DNA of 26,068 nucleotides, from positions 1 to 26,068 of the forward strand of contig DBOI01000127.1 in the NCBI GenBank assembly GCA_002299245.1. The letters run 5' to 3'. Below, piece after piece: positions 17,069 through 24,993 of this stretch (position 1 is its first letter; each line of letters starts with the position of its first letter). This DNA comes from Hydrogenovibrio sp. UBA650 (GTDB lineage: Bacteria; Pseudomonadota; Gammaproteobacteria; Thiomicrospirales; Thiomicrospiraceae). Below the pieces are notes generated by a model. It saw only the letters and a program-made list of their open reading frames with translations, was not told the DNA's origin and searched no databases. A program made the position numbers and the translations under genes.

Positions 17069-18064
17069 CTAATAATAGAATTCATTATCAGGTAACTTAC
17101 CACCTACCAAAGCGGGAGTGCTTTGCATAAGCTGATTATAGAAAAACTCCAACTCAGCCCTGGACTCCTTGCCCGATTTAACATCAATATTGGTCCAGCC
17201 AAGGGAATCTGCAACACCTTCAGGCGAGAGCATCTCTATATTTTTTGAAACCAATTTGCCTGCTTCAACAGGGTTGTCTAAGCACCATTGTGCAGACTTT
17301 GCATACTCTTCCTGAAAACGTTTTAGTAACTCAGGTTTATCCAAAACTGATGGTAAAGCAGTCATGCCGGCCTGTGGAATCTTGGCTTCACGGTTAAGGA
17401 CTCTGCCCCACTCTTTCTGGATATCTGCACTGCGATACAGATCTGGAGCAATGATACTGACAGGGAATGATTTTGTTTTTCTAAGCGCCATAGAAATAGC
17501 AGGCTCAGCCAAAAGCGCATGATCGACTCGACGCATAATCAATAGCTGCATGGCATCTATTGGATGTGGTGTATAACGAAGTTTGAAATCCTTTTTTGGA
17601 TCGAGGCCTTCTGCTTTGACAATCTGTTCAAACAGAATATCCGGCATATCAGCACGGAAAGGCATGGCAATCTCTTTGCCTTTGAAATCTGATAATTTTG
17701 TTAGGTTGTCTTCGCGTGAAACCATCCACAAAATACCCCAGATGGAGATATTCATCAGTTTCAGATCAACACCACGGTTATAGAGGTTTGCCGCAACATT
17801 TGAAGGCATGGCAACAAAATCAGCTTTGAAGTCTCCTTTACCTAAAGCCATCAATTTAAGCTGATCAGTTCCATTCCAAGGAATGAACTCTACATTTTCT
17901 GCCACATCACTGAGAGCACCTGATTCCACCATATGAATTAAAGGATTGGAAACTCCGGCGAATGGCCCTGATAAAACCAGTTTTTTGACCTTTTCAACAG
18001 CGAATACATTAGTGCTAAAGGCAAGTAAAAGTGCCGCAATCCAAGCTCTATTAAAAATTCTCAT
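17069..18064 (-). CDS. NitT/TauT-type ABC transporter periplasmic substrate-binding protein
   Basis: 331 residues. Signal peptide about 1-22 ending in NVFA, no lipobox, then a two-lobed SsuA/THI5/NMT1-like binding protein (KLVLSGPFAGVSNPL, KGDFKADFVAMPSNVA, LSDFKGKEIAMP, HALLAEPA). This family binds nitrate, sulfonates, taurine, thiamine precursors and other small ligands; the exact ligand cannot be read here. It sits downstream of the TonB receptor gene while the matching permease and ATPase are on the other side of the shared Fur-box region, so the four genes look like one transporter. The start has a strong AAGGAG site, but an intrinsic terminator lies immediately upstream, so its expression depends on read-through. 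Confidence 0.85.
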   Translation of the reverse strand: MRIFNRAWIAALLLAFSTNVFAVEKVKKLVLSGPFAGVSNPLIHMVESGALSDVAENVEFIPWNGTDQLKLMALGKGDFKADFVAMPSNVAANLYNRGVDLKLMNISIWGILWMVSREDNLTKLSDFKGKEIAMPFRADMPDILFEQIVKAEGLDPKKDFKLRYTPHPIDAMQLLIMRRVDHALLAEPAISMALRKTKSFPVSIIAPDLYRSADIQKEWGRVLNREAKIPQAGMTALPSVLDKPELLKRFQEEYAKSAQWCLDNPVEAGKLVSKNIEMLSPEGVADSLGWTNIDVKSGKESRAELEFFYNQLMQSTPALVGGKLPDNEFYY

Positions 18065-18090
18065 AAATAACTCCTTGGGAGCAGTTTATT

Positions 18091-18128
18091 TTAAAAATAA
18101 AAAAGCCATGAAACCGAAATTTCATGGC
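18091..18128 (-). terminator. Intrinsic terminator between TonB receptor and binding-protein genes
   Basis: On the minus strand a perfect 9-bp stem (GCCATGAAA with TTTCATGGC, 18105-18128) with a 6-nt loop is followed by a T-rich tract (TTTTTTATTTTT). It starts 28 nt after the receptor stop and ends 27 nt before the next start codon. Confidence 0.85.
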
Positions 18129-18155
18129 CTTCATTCTAGTCATTGCACAACTGAA

Positions 18156-20552
18156 TTAGAAGTTGGCTTTTACACCAGCAAAATAGTAAGTTCCGACATT
18201 AGATCCTAGACGCTTATCAACCTCTGTATCAAAGACATTGTTAACACCTGCAAACAGATCAATTTCACGATCTTTACCGATTGAATAGCCAACATTCATA
18301 TTGGTAATAGTGTAACCATCTGTCGATTTTTCAACCATGCCGTTGTTTTCAGTATAGAACTGTTCACCAGTGTAGGTGATGTTAGCACCAAGATTCAAAC
18401 GGTCAGTAACATCAAAATCAACAGCTGCTGAAACCACTCTTTCAGGGTTAAACTCTAGTTCATCACCTGTTTTAGTATTTTCAGTGCGTAATTCAGTCCA
18501 ACTGAAATCAGTAGTAACACGATCAGTAACCTTGTAGCCGACTGCAACTTCTACACCTTGAGTTGTTGCATCATCCAGGTTTTCAAAGGTGAAGTAGCTG
18601 CCAGAACCGTTGTTACGAGTCACCTGCTCAATCTTATCTTCAATTTCATTGTAGAACGCAGCAGCAGAGTAATTGAAGTTACTGTTAGCACCACTAACGC
18701 CAATTTCATAACTCACGGTCTTTTCAGGTACTAGGTCATAGGCCTCTTTGCCCATAGATGGTAAAACCGCCTGCGCACCAAGCTGCAGGCCTGCTGGAGT
18801 TTGCTTCTGGATAAATTGTTCACGAATATCCGGAACACGGAATCCCTGAGCAATGTTGGCACGAAGATTAACCATCTCTGAGATGTTCTTCACGGCACCA
18901 ACACGGAAAGTTGTTTCAGACTCTGAGTCTGAATCACGCTTCATACCATTGGCATCGGTGTATCCCATCTGATCATATTGATCATAACGCCCACCAATTG
19001 TAACTGACAGGGTATCATCAACGACAAAGTCATCCTGAAGATATAGAGCACGGTATTCAACTTCTCTTGTGTCAAAACCAGGAGTCTGATCAAATACCGT
19101 CGCTTCACGTTTCTCTGTACGATACTCAGCACCACCGGTTAACAAATGATCATCATTTGCCTGCCAGTTAGAAGTAATTTCATAGGAACGAATATCGACG
19201 TTAGCACTCATTCCACTCGCAGCTGATTTTGCTTCATTAGGGTATCCAAAATCAGCCCACTGGTTCATAGTTGTCGTGTTACGTTTTTCATAATATGAAC
19301 GGTATACGCGGAATTTAACATCCAGATCTTCATCAACATCATAGGTTGCATCTACTGCTACATCCATACGCTCGTTTTCATCATTAGAGTTGACCGGTAC
19401 ATCCCAGGCCGGAATCGCCCCCATTCTCTTACCAATTGGGTTGCCATTTGCATCATGACCTGCAATAGGGTTGGTTTTATGACCTACTGGAGGCATATAA
19501 CCCATTGGGTGGAATACTGCTCGGTAAACGCCATCACGATTCTCATCAAACCAGTTAAATTCAGCACCGAGAGTTAACTGATCATTGACATCAAACTCAC
19601 CGCGGCCACCAACTGTATTTACAATAGATTCTTCACGATAGGTAACATCTACATCGTAGTTTGGCGGAATATTGTTCAGCGCATTGGCACGGAAAGCTGT
19701 GAAAGCTTGCTGAGCTGCATCTTTATCACTTGCAAGCTTCGATGGATCAATTGGCATTGGTTTAACAGAACCATCAGCTTGTAAATAGAAAGGCTTTCCA
19801 CCAGTCGGGCCATTAGGATTTAAATAGCCAGGCATTGGCGGAATCCCATCTGGTGAAGGTGGTTTTGCACTAATCGTGTGTTTACCGCCACCCATCCGGG
19901 TGGTAGATTTTTCTGTCTCAGAGTAAGGATCAGAAGAGTTTCTTGAAACATAGAAACTACCGCGGAAATTACCTTTACCACCGCGAACAGAAGCACTGAT
20001 ATTTCTGTTACCACCGTCACCTTCTGTGTTCTGTCCTAAGGAAGTGGTGATGCTGCCACTGAAGCCATCTTTTGGTTGCTTGGTAATAATGTTAATAACA
20101 CCACCCACAGCATCGGCACCATAAAGCGCTGACATAGGACCTTTAACAATCTCAATGCGTTCAATCATTGAAGCTGGTATGCGATCCATGTCGTAAGGGT
20201 TTTTTACCTCGCCAGCTAAACGGCGGCCATCAATCAACCATAGGGAACCGGTCGCACCTACACCACGGATATTTACCGAACTTTTTGAAGCCGAGCTTCC
20301 AGATGGAAAAGTTCCATATTGCAGAATCAGTCCAGGCGTTTTCTCGAAAATATCTTTAAGGGTTGAGGCCCCCATTTTTTGAATTTCTGATTCAGTTACA
20401 ACTTCAACCGCTGCCGTTACCTTGTCGATTGGACGTTCGGTTTTGGTAGGGGTTACAACTAACTGATCCAGTTTAAATGAATCATCTGCAGCTAGAGTGC
20501 TGCCGGCATAGATAACTGAAACCACTAAAAGAGTGCTTTGCTTCAACTTCAT
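18156..20552 (-). CDS. TonB-dependent outer-membrane receptor (probably iron-regulated)
   Basis: 798 residues. Signal peptide about 1-21 (…GSTLA); a TonB box-like DQLVVTPTK (about 29-37); plug domain (about 40-160) with SVNIRGVG, WLIDGRRL and the closing GADAVGGVINIITK; then a 22-strand barrel ending in aromatic F (KANF), as required for outer-membrane insertion. The overall form is CirA/BtuB-like. Two predicted external loops are rich in proline, methionine, glycine and histidine (around 235-265 and 345-370, including HPMGYMPPVGHK), which could contact a metal complex. A promoter and a Fur-box match lie upstream; a terminator follows. The ligand is unknown: siderophore, heme, copper or cobalt complexes are all possible. 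Confidence 0.9.
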   Translation of the reverse strand: MKLKQSTLLVVSVIYAGSTLAADDSFKLDQLVVTPTKTERPIDKVTAAVEVVTESEIQKMGASTLKDIFEKTPGLILQYGTFPSGSSASKSSVNIRGVGATGSLWLIDGRRLAGEVKNPYDMDRIPASMIERIEIVKGPMSALYGADAVGGVINIITKQPKDGFSGSITTSLGQNTEGDGGNRNISASVRGGKGNFRGSFYVSRNSSDPYSETEKSTTRMGGGKHTISAKPPSPDGIPPMPGYLNPNGPTGGKPFYLQADGSVKPMPIDPSKLASDKDAAQQAFTAFRANALNNIPPNYDVDVTYREESIVNTVGGRGEFDVNDQLTLGAEFNWFDENRDGVYRAVFHPMGYMPPVGHKTNPIAGHDANGNPIGKRMGAIPAWDVPVNSNDENERMDVAVDATYDVDEDLDVKFRVYRSYYEKRNTTTMNQWADFGYPNEAKSAASGMSANVDIRSYEITSNWQANDDHLLTGGAEYRTEKREATVFDQTPGFDTREVEYRALYLQDDFVVDDTLSVTIGGRYDQYDQMGYTDANGMKRDSDSESETTFRVGAVKNISEMVNLRANIAQGFRVPDIREQFIQKQTPAGLQLGAQAVLPSMGKEAYDLVPEKTVSYEIGVSGANSNFNYSAAAFYNEIEDKIEQVTRNNGSGSYFTFENLDDATTQGVEVAVGYKVTDRVTTDFSWTELRTENTKTGDELEFNPERVVSAAVDFDVTDRLNLGANITYTGEQFYTENNGMVEKSTDGYTITNMNVGYSIGKDREIDLFAGVNNVFDTEVDKRLGSNVGTYYFAGVKANF

Positions 20553-20632
20553 TGTTAAGTCCTATGTAAAAAATATAATTGGGGGAAATTATTTTTGGTA
20601 ATTCGAGAAGAGTGTCTAAAAACCCTATAAGT

Positions 20633-20661
20633 ATTTTATTATATTAGGAAAATATTGCCAA
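20633..20661 (-). promoter_or_regulatory. Sigma-70 promoter of the TonB receptor gene
   Basis: On the minus strand TTGGCA (20656-20661), a 17-nt spacer and TAAAAT (20633-20638), about 80 nt upstream of the receptor start. The -35 box directly abuts the Fur-box match, as expected for iron repression. Confidence 0.7.
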
Positions 20662-20676
20662 TACTAATCATTATCA
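20662..20676 (-). promoter_or_regulatory. Fur box in the divergent receptor/permease regulatory region
   Basis: On the minus strand TGATAATGATTAGTA matches the Fur 7-1-7 inverted repeat (TGATAAT, one base, ATTATCA) at 12 of 14 positions and the classic 19-bp box at 14 of 19. It sits next to the receptor -35 element and about 105 nt upstream of the permease start, so it could control both directions. Confidence 0.75.
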
Positions 20677-20754
20677 TTTTAGTTAATCAGTTTAAATAAG
20701 CAGCTTTTATGAACAGGCTTTGAACCCGCTATGCTAAACTCCATATATCCAATG

Positions 20755-20762
20755 CAGGCCTG
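20755..20762. repeat. Intergenic CAGGCCTG palindrome
   Basis: The only copy of the window-wide CAGGCCTG motif lying outside a gene, followed by an A-rich stretch leading into the permease start. Because no protein constrains it, it argues that the motif is selected as DNA. Confidence 0.6.
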
Positions 20763-20781
20763 TAAAAAAACAAAAAAATAG

Positions 20782-21564
20782 ATGAACGCAATTACCAACA
20801 TTCTTAAAGAGTTTCCACGTTACCTTTGGAGTGGCTGGGGAGCGATAGCCAGTCTATTTCTATTTCTGGCGGTGTGGGATTTAGGCAATCAGATAAATGG
20901 CAGCTTAACCCTTCCTTCACCAAAAGAGACCTTTATTGCACTTTGGCAACTCATGCAAACTGCTCAACTTTGGCAAGATGTTCAAATTACCGTAGAACGC
21001 GCCCTCTGGGGGTTTTTAATTTCTTTAGTACTCGGAACCTTTCTCGGGATGTTGGCGGGTAATTTTGTTACTGCTTCAATGATGAGTCGCCCCATTATCA
21101 CTTTGATAATGGGTGTGCCACCTATTGCCTGGATAGTACTGGCCCTTATCTGGTTTGGGATGTCAGATGAAAGTGTTATTTTTACCGTTGTCATAGCGGC
21201 TTTTCCAATTGTATTTGTTGGCGCATTACAAGGTGCAAGAACACTTGAAGGCGATCTCAATGATATGGCTAATAGCTTTCAAACTCCTCTGTGGATGAAA
21301 CTGACTGATGTTTATTTTCCGCACATGTTCTCTTATGTTTTTCCCGCTTGGATTTCTGCTCTGGGTATGAGTTGGAAAGTAGTAGTAATGGCAGAACTAC
21401 TTTCTACTCCTGATGGTATCGGGGCTTCGTTAGCAGTGGCACGATCTCACTTTGACTCGGCCGCAGCAATGGCTCTGGTTGTCATTATGGTCATTATTCT
21501 GCTATTGATTGAATACCTGCTATTAGAACCTATTAAACGCGAGGTTGAGCAGTGGCGAAGCTAG
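20782..21564 (+). CDS. NitT/TauT-type ABC transporter permease
   Basis: 260 residues with about six membrane helices and the binding-protein-dependent permease EAA-type loop (around 160-195, GARTLEGDLNDMANSFQ) that docks onto the ATPase. The motif order, including GVPPIAWIVLALIWFG and SWKVVVMAELLS, is that of SsuC/TauC/NrtB relatives. First gene of a rightward operon; its last 13 nt overlap the ATPase gene. It reads from the region containing the Fur box. Confidence 0.9.
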   Translation: MNAITNILKEFPRYLWSGWGAIASLFLFLAVWDLGNQINGSLTLPSPKETFIALWQLMQTAQLWQDVQITVERALWGFLISLVLGTFLGMLAGNFVTASMMSRPIITLIMGVPPIAWIVLALIWFGMSDESVIFTVVIAAFPIVFVGALQGARTLEGDLNDMANSFQTPLWMKLTDVYFPHMFSYVFPAWISALGMSWKVVVMAELLSTPDGIGASLAVARSHFDSAAAMALVVIMVIILLLIEYLLLEPIKREVEQWRS

Positions 21565-22340
21565 CGACAACTGAAAACAACACTCCATTTCTACAGGCCA
21601 GCCAACTGTTCCACCGTTTTGGACCAACCGAGATTCTGGAGAATATTAACTTTACCCTTGAGGCAGGAAAGGTCATCTCAATTGTAGGCCCAAGTGGTGG
21701 CGGTAAAACAACACTGCTACATCTTTGTGGCGATCTGCTGGATGTAACCGATGGCAAAGTAATCAACCGTTTTGAATCACAGGCTTTTGCGTTTCAAGAC
21801 GCCCGTCTACTACCCTGGTTAACTGCCCTTGAAAATATTGCCTTTAGCCTGAAAGCTAAAGGAGTTGCTAAGAACCACCGTAGGAAACTCGCCGCCAAGA
21901 TGGCGTACCGCCTTGGGCTAGTAAAAGAAGACCTGGATAAGTTCCCAAAAGATCTGAGTGGCGGTATGCGACAACGCGTAGCCTTTGCGCGTGCTTTGGT
22001 ACTTGAACCAGAGCTGCTGTTTTTAGACGAGCCTTTTTCTGCTTTAGATATCGGTCTAAAGCGCGAGTTGCAAAGCTTGCTGATTGAATGGGTTACCAAC
22101 AAAAACCTATCTATATTCTTTATTACCCATGACCTCGCAGAAGCGGTACAACTGAGTGATGAGATATTGGTACTGGATGCCGATCCAGGCCGAATTGTGA
22201 AACGAGTTAAAATCGAAAAATGTCAGTCAGAGAGAGACGGGGAATTTATCCATCAACAAATAAGAATGCTGCTGGACGATCCATTAATTATTGAAACTTT
22301 TGAACTCAATTTCAACAACCGTCAACAGGAAGCTTCATAA
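21552..22340 (+). CDS. NitT/TauT-type ABC transporter ATP-binding protein
   Basis: 262 residues. All ABC motifs are intact: Walker A GPSGGGKT (46-53), Q-loop FQDARLLPW, signature LSGGMRQ (about 135-141), Walker B LLFLDEP (about 155-161) and the H-loop ITHD (about 191). The FQDARLLPW form is typical of the SsuB/TauB/NrtD group. GTG start, overlapping the permease gene by 13 nt; its TAA overlaps the next ATG by one base, so all three genes are translationally linked. It should power import through the adjacent permease with the binding protein encoded across the divergent region. Confidence 0.92.
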   Translation: MAKLATTENNTPFLQASQLFHRFGPTEILENINFTLEAGKVISIVGPSGGGKTTLLHLCGDLLDVTDGKVINRFESQAFAFQDARLLPWLTALENIAFSLKAKGVAKNHRRKLAAKMAYRLGLVKEDLDKFPKDLSGGMRQRVAFARALVLEPELLFLDEPFSALDIGLKRELQSLLIEWVTNKNLSIFFITHDLAEAVQLSDEILVLDADPGRIVKRVKIEKCQSERDGEFIHQQIRMLLDDPLIIETFELNFNNRQQEAS

Positions 22341-23608
22341 TGCCGGGCACACAAAGACTGAATTCTGAAAAACAGATTGAGAATGAGGCCTTTTATTCTG
22401 TCTACCCAGTAGAGAAGGCAGAAGGATACCCTGTAGTTTTTAGCTATGGTTTTCGACCATTCTTCCTGCTGGCACCGGCCTATCTAGTCTTATCAATCGT
22501 ACTTTGGAGCCTGTTTTGGACAGGAATGTTACCTATTAGTTTCTTTTCCAACCCTCTGCAATGGCACCTGTATGAAATGCTGTTTGGTGTAACCAGTGCC
22601 ATGATGATCGGTTTTATCCTCACCGCTGTACCTGAACTCTATGAAGGTGAAGAACCCATTGTCGGCAGAACATTAGTCGGGCTGGTAGCTTTATGGTTAA
22701 TAGGTAGAATTAGTTTTTGGACAATGGACTGGTTGGGGGTGTGGCTGGTAGCCTTAACAAATATACCGCTTCTGCTCTGGGTTGTCGTACTAGTTGCCAA
22801 ACCGATTCTTGCAGACCCTTTACGTAGACAAATGAGTTTAGCTGCGCTGTTTTTGGTAATCAATGCAATCCAAACCTGGTTTTTTGCAGCCAAGCTCAAC
22901 TTAGTTACCACTGATCCAATGGCTGTTTTAAAAGTCAGTGTTGGTGCTTTTATGGTTCTGGTACTCCTATCAGTACGCAGAGTCAATACTGAAGCAGTAA
23001 ATCGCTGGCTAGATCAACAAAAGATTGATGCCGTCTATTTAGCAAGAGCACCTCGCTATAATCTAGCCGTTTTCAGTGTCACAGTATTCACTGTTGTTGA
23101 ATTTTTCTACCCACAAAACACAACTCTGGGCTGGCTTGCACTCGCAGCAATGGCGGCGATACTGAACACTCTAAATGATTTCTTTATTGACGAAGATCCG
23201 ATCTTTATCCGTCCATTTATCTGGCCTCTTTTTATGCTCTTAGTGTTGATGGCAACTGGTTACGGCTTGATTGGATGGGACTACCTACAAACCGAAGTCT
23301 ATCAACTAAACAATTTCCGGCACATCCTCACAATGGGTGCTTTAGGCATGGCGTATTATATGGTATTGATTATTGTCGCCCACCTTCATACCGGCAGAAG
23401 CTTCACTAGAAATAGATGGATAGGAATTGGCGCACTGTTACTTTTGGCAGGTACCCTGATAAGAGCACTTGGTTCAATGTTTGTGCCAGAGCTATCAATG
23501 ACTGTGATTGGCCTGTCAACTCTGCTCTGGACTCTGCCTTATATTGGCTTCTTGGTGATTTTTGGTAAATGGCTCACTCAACCTAGAGAAGATGGCCTGC
23601 CCGGATAA
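22340..23608 (+). CDS. NnrS-family heme/copper membrane protein
   Basis: 422 residues with about twelve membrane helices. The NnrS signatures are clear: YGFRPFFLLAPAY near the N-terminus, WHLYEMLFG (75-83, with a probable metal-ligand histidine H76) and GFILTAVPELYEGE. A later HLHTGRSFTRN and histidine-bearing helices fit the family's heme and copper centres. NnrS proteins are linked to nitric-oxide stress and denitrification, but no nitrate, nitrite or NO reductase genes are in the window. Here it is locked by a one-base overlap to an ABC importer under a likely Fur region, so a role in metal or ligand handling must also be considered. Confidence 0.85.
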   Translation: MPGTQRLNSEKQIENEAFYSVYPVEKAEGYPVVFSYGFRPFFLLAPAYLVLSIVLWSLFWTGMLPISFFSNPLQWHLYEMLFGVTSAMMIGFILTAVPELYEGEEPIVGRTLVGLVALWLIGRISFWTMDWLGVWLVALTNIPLLLWVVVLVAKPILADPLRRQMSLAALFLVINAIQTWFFAAKLNLVTTDPMAVLKVSVGAFMVLVLLSVRRVNTEAVNRWLDQQKIDAVYLARAPRYNLAVFSVTVFTVVEFFYPQNTTLGWLALAAMAAILNTLNDFFIDEDPIFIRPFIWPLFMLLVLMATGYGLIGWDYLQTEVYQLNNFRHILTMGALGMAYYMVLIIVAHLHTGRSFTRNRWIGIGALLLLAGTLIRALGSMFVPELSMTVIGLSTLLWTLPYIGFLVIFGKWLTQPREDGLPG

Positions 23609-23631
23609 CACCAGTAAGCTTTATAAAATAA

Positions 23632-23667
23632 AAACGCCCCGTAATCCGAAGATTACGAGGCGTTTTA
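23632..23667 (+). terminator. Bidirectional terminator between nnrS-like gene and rplS
   Basis: A GC-rich stem, AACGCC and CGTAATC pairing with GATTACG and GGCGTT (a single C-A mismatch between the two stem parts), with a 4-nt CGAA loop. T-rich tracts follow on both strands (TTTTATAA rightward, TTTTTATTTTA leftward), so it can end both converging transcripts. Confidence 0.85.
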
Positions 23668-23845
23668 TAAGAAGCGGCTTTTTAGACCCTAATAGATTTA
23701 GAGCCAACAACCAAAATCAGTAACTGTTCAGACTGCCTCTAAAATTTGCAAGATCAAGGAAGAAAATGTGATTTTACAAATGTAAATGACGATTTTCTAA
23801 CGCAGAAATTGCGGATTTTAAAGGTGAGCTGGCAGTTTACGCAGA

Positions 23846-24190
23846 TTATACCTTCTCTTTAATACGAGCAGCTTTACCAGATAGGTTACGTAGGTAGTAC
23901 AGCTTAGCACGACGAACGTCACCACGACGCTTAACAGTGATGCTATCTACCAATGGGCTGTAAGTCTGGAAAGTACGCTCTACACCAACACCGTGTGAGA
24001 TCTTACGCACGATGAAATTAGAATTGATGCCACGGTTTTTCTTAGCAATAACAACACCTTCATATGCCTGAAGACGCTCGTTCTTACCTTCTTTAACCTT
24101 AACCTGTACTACAACTGTATCACCAGGAGCAAATGCAGGGATTTCCTTAGTCATTTGTTCCGCTTCAATACGCTTAATGATATCGCTCAT
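23846..24190 (-). CDS. rplS: 50S ribosomal protein L19
   Basis: 114 residues (E. coli 115). L19 sits at the 30S-50S interface. Characteristic PAFAPGDTVVVQVKVKEG, ERLQAYEGVVIA and VERTFQTYSP segments are present and the basic C-terminus is complete. Last gene of the rpsP-rimM-trmD-rplS operon, 113 nt after trmD. The gap contains a short GGCTC/GAGCC hairpin (24211-24225) just before the ribosome site; it has no T-run and might be a small leader. Confidence 0.98.
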   Translation of the reverse strand: MSDIIKRIEAEQMTKEIPAFAPGDTVVVQVKVKEGKNERLQAYEGVVIAKKNRGINSNFIVRKISHGVGVERTFQTYSPLVDSITVKRRGDVRRAKLYYLRNLSGKAARIKEKV

Positions 24191-24303
24191 TTTGTCGATT
24201 CCTTTTTTGCGGCTCTTATTGAGCCCTGAGACATTTTGCGCCTCTTTATCTTATCCAACATTCGCCAATATTTTTAACAGGCCAGAGGTTGAACCCAAAT
24301 TGT

Positions 24304-24993
24304 TTACTCGTCTTGTCCAGTGAGTAAGTCTGGTCGACGTTGCCGGGTACGCTGTAATTTCTGTTCCTGTCGCCAGGCATCAATCAGAGCATGATTTCCC
24401 TCTAGCAACACCGAAGGAACTTGCATTCCATCCACCTTTTCAGGGCGGGTGTAATGCGGACAGTCTAAAAGACCGTCTGCAAAAGAGTCTTGCTCCGCTG
24501 ACTGATTGTGGCCTAATGCACCGGGAAGCAAACGAATTATTGCATCCATCAGCATCATGGCTGGCAGTTCACCGCCGCTAACTACAAAATCTCCAATACT
24601 GATCTCTTCATCTATCGACGATTCAATCAAACGCTCGTCAACACCTTCATAGCGTCCACATAGCAGGGTTAGATTTTGCTTTTCAACCAACTCAGCAACT
24701 TTGTTCTGGGTTAGTGGCTGACCCTGTGGTGATAAGTACACCACGTGAGGTTTTGTGCCACAATCCTGTTCAATTGCTGTCAGCGAATCTTTTAACGGTT
24801 GATACATCATGACCATTCCTGGCCCGCCCCCGTAAGGACGATCATCAACTGTTCTATGTTTGTCAAAAGTAAAGTCTCGAGGGTTCCAGGTTTTAAGTTG
24901 GTAGAGGTCTGCTTGATTTGCTCTGCGACTGACACCCGAATCCGTTAATGCACTAAACATCTCCGGAAACAATGTGATCACATCAAATCTCAC
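24304..24993 (-). CDS. trmD: tRNA (guanine37-N1)-methyltransferase TrmD
   Basis: 229 residues. A SPOUT-class trefoil-knot enzyme that makes m1G37 in tRNAs reading CNN and GGG-type codons, preventing +1 frameshifts. Visible motifs: MRFDVITLFPEMF, DDRPYGGGPGMVM, LCGRYEGVDER, the knot SIGDFVVSGGELPAM, and the C-terminal domain DCPHYTRPE and VPSVLLEGNHA. It ends soon after RRPDLL, about 26 residues shorter than E. coli TrmD (255). No frame-shifted continuation is visible downstream, so this seems a natural short form. It overlaps rimM by 4 nt (ATGA). Confidence 0.97.
   Translation of the reverse strand: MRFDVITLFPEMFSALTDSGVSRRANQADLYQLKTWNPRDFTFDKHRTVDDRPYGGGPGMVMMYQPLKDSLTAIEQDCGTKPHVVYLSPQGQPLTQNKVAELVEKQNLTLLCGRYEGVDERLIESSIDEEISIGDFVVSGGELPAMMLMDAIIRLLPGALGHNQSAEQDSFADGLLDCPHYTRPEKVDGMQVPSVLLEGNHALIDAWRQEQKLQRTRQRRPDLLTGQDE

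Noticed and set aside
20700..20760. Sigma-70 promoter for the permease operon (TTGAAC with TATATC at 18 nt)
   Set aside because: Both boxes are weak and other pairings are equally good, so no position is claimed.
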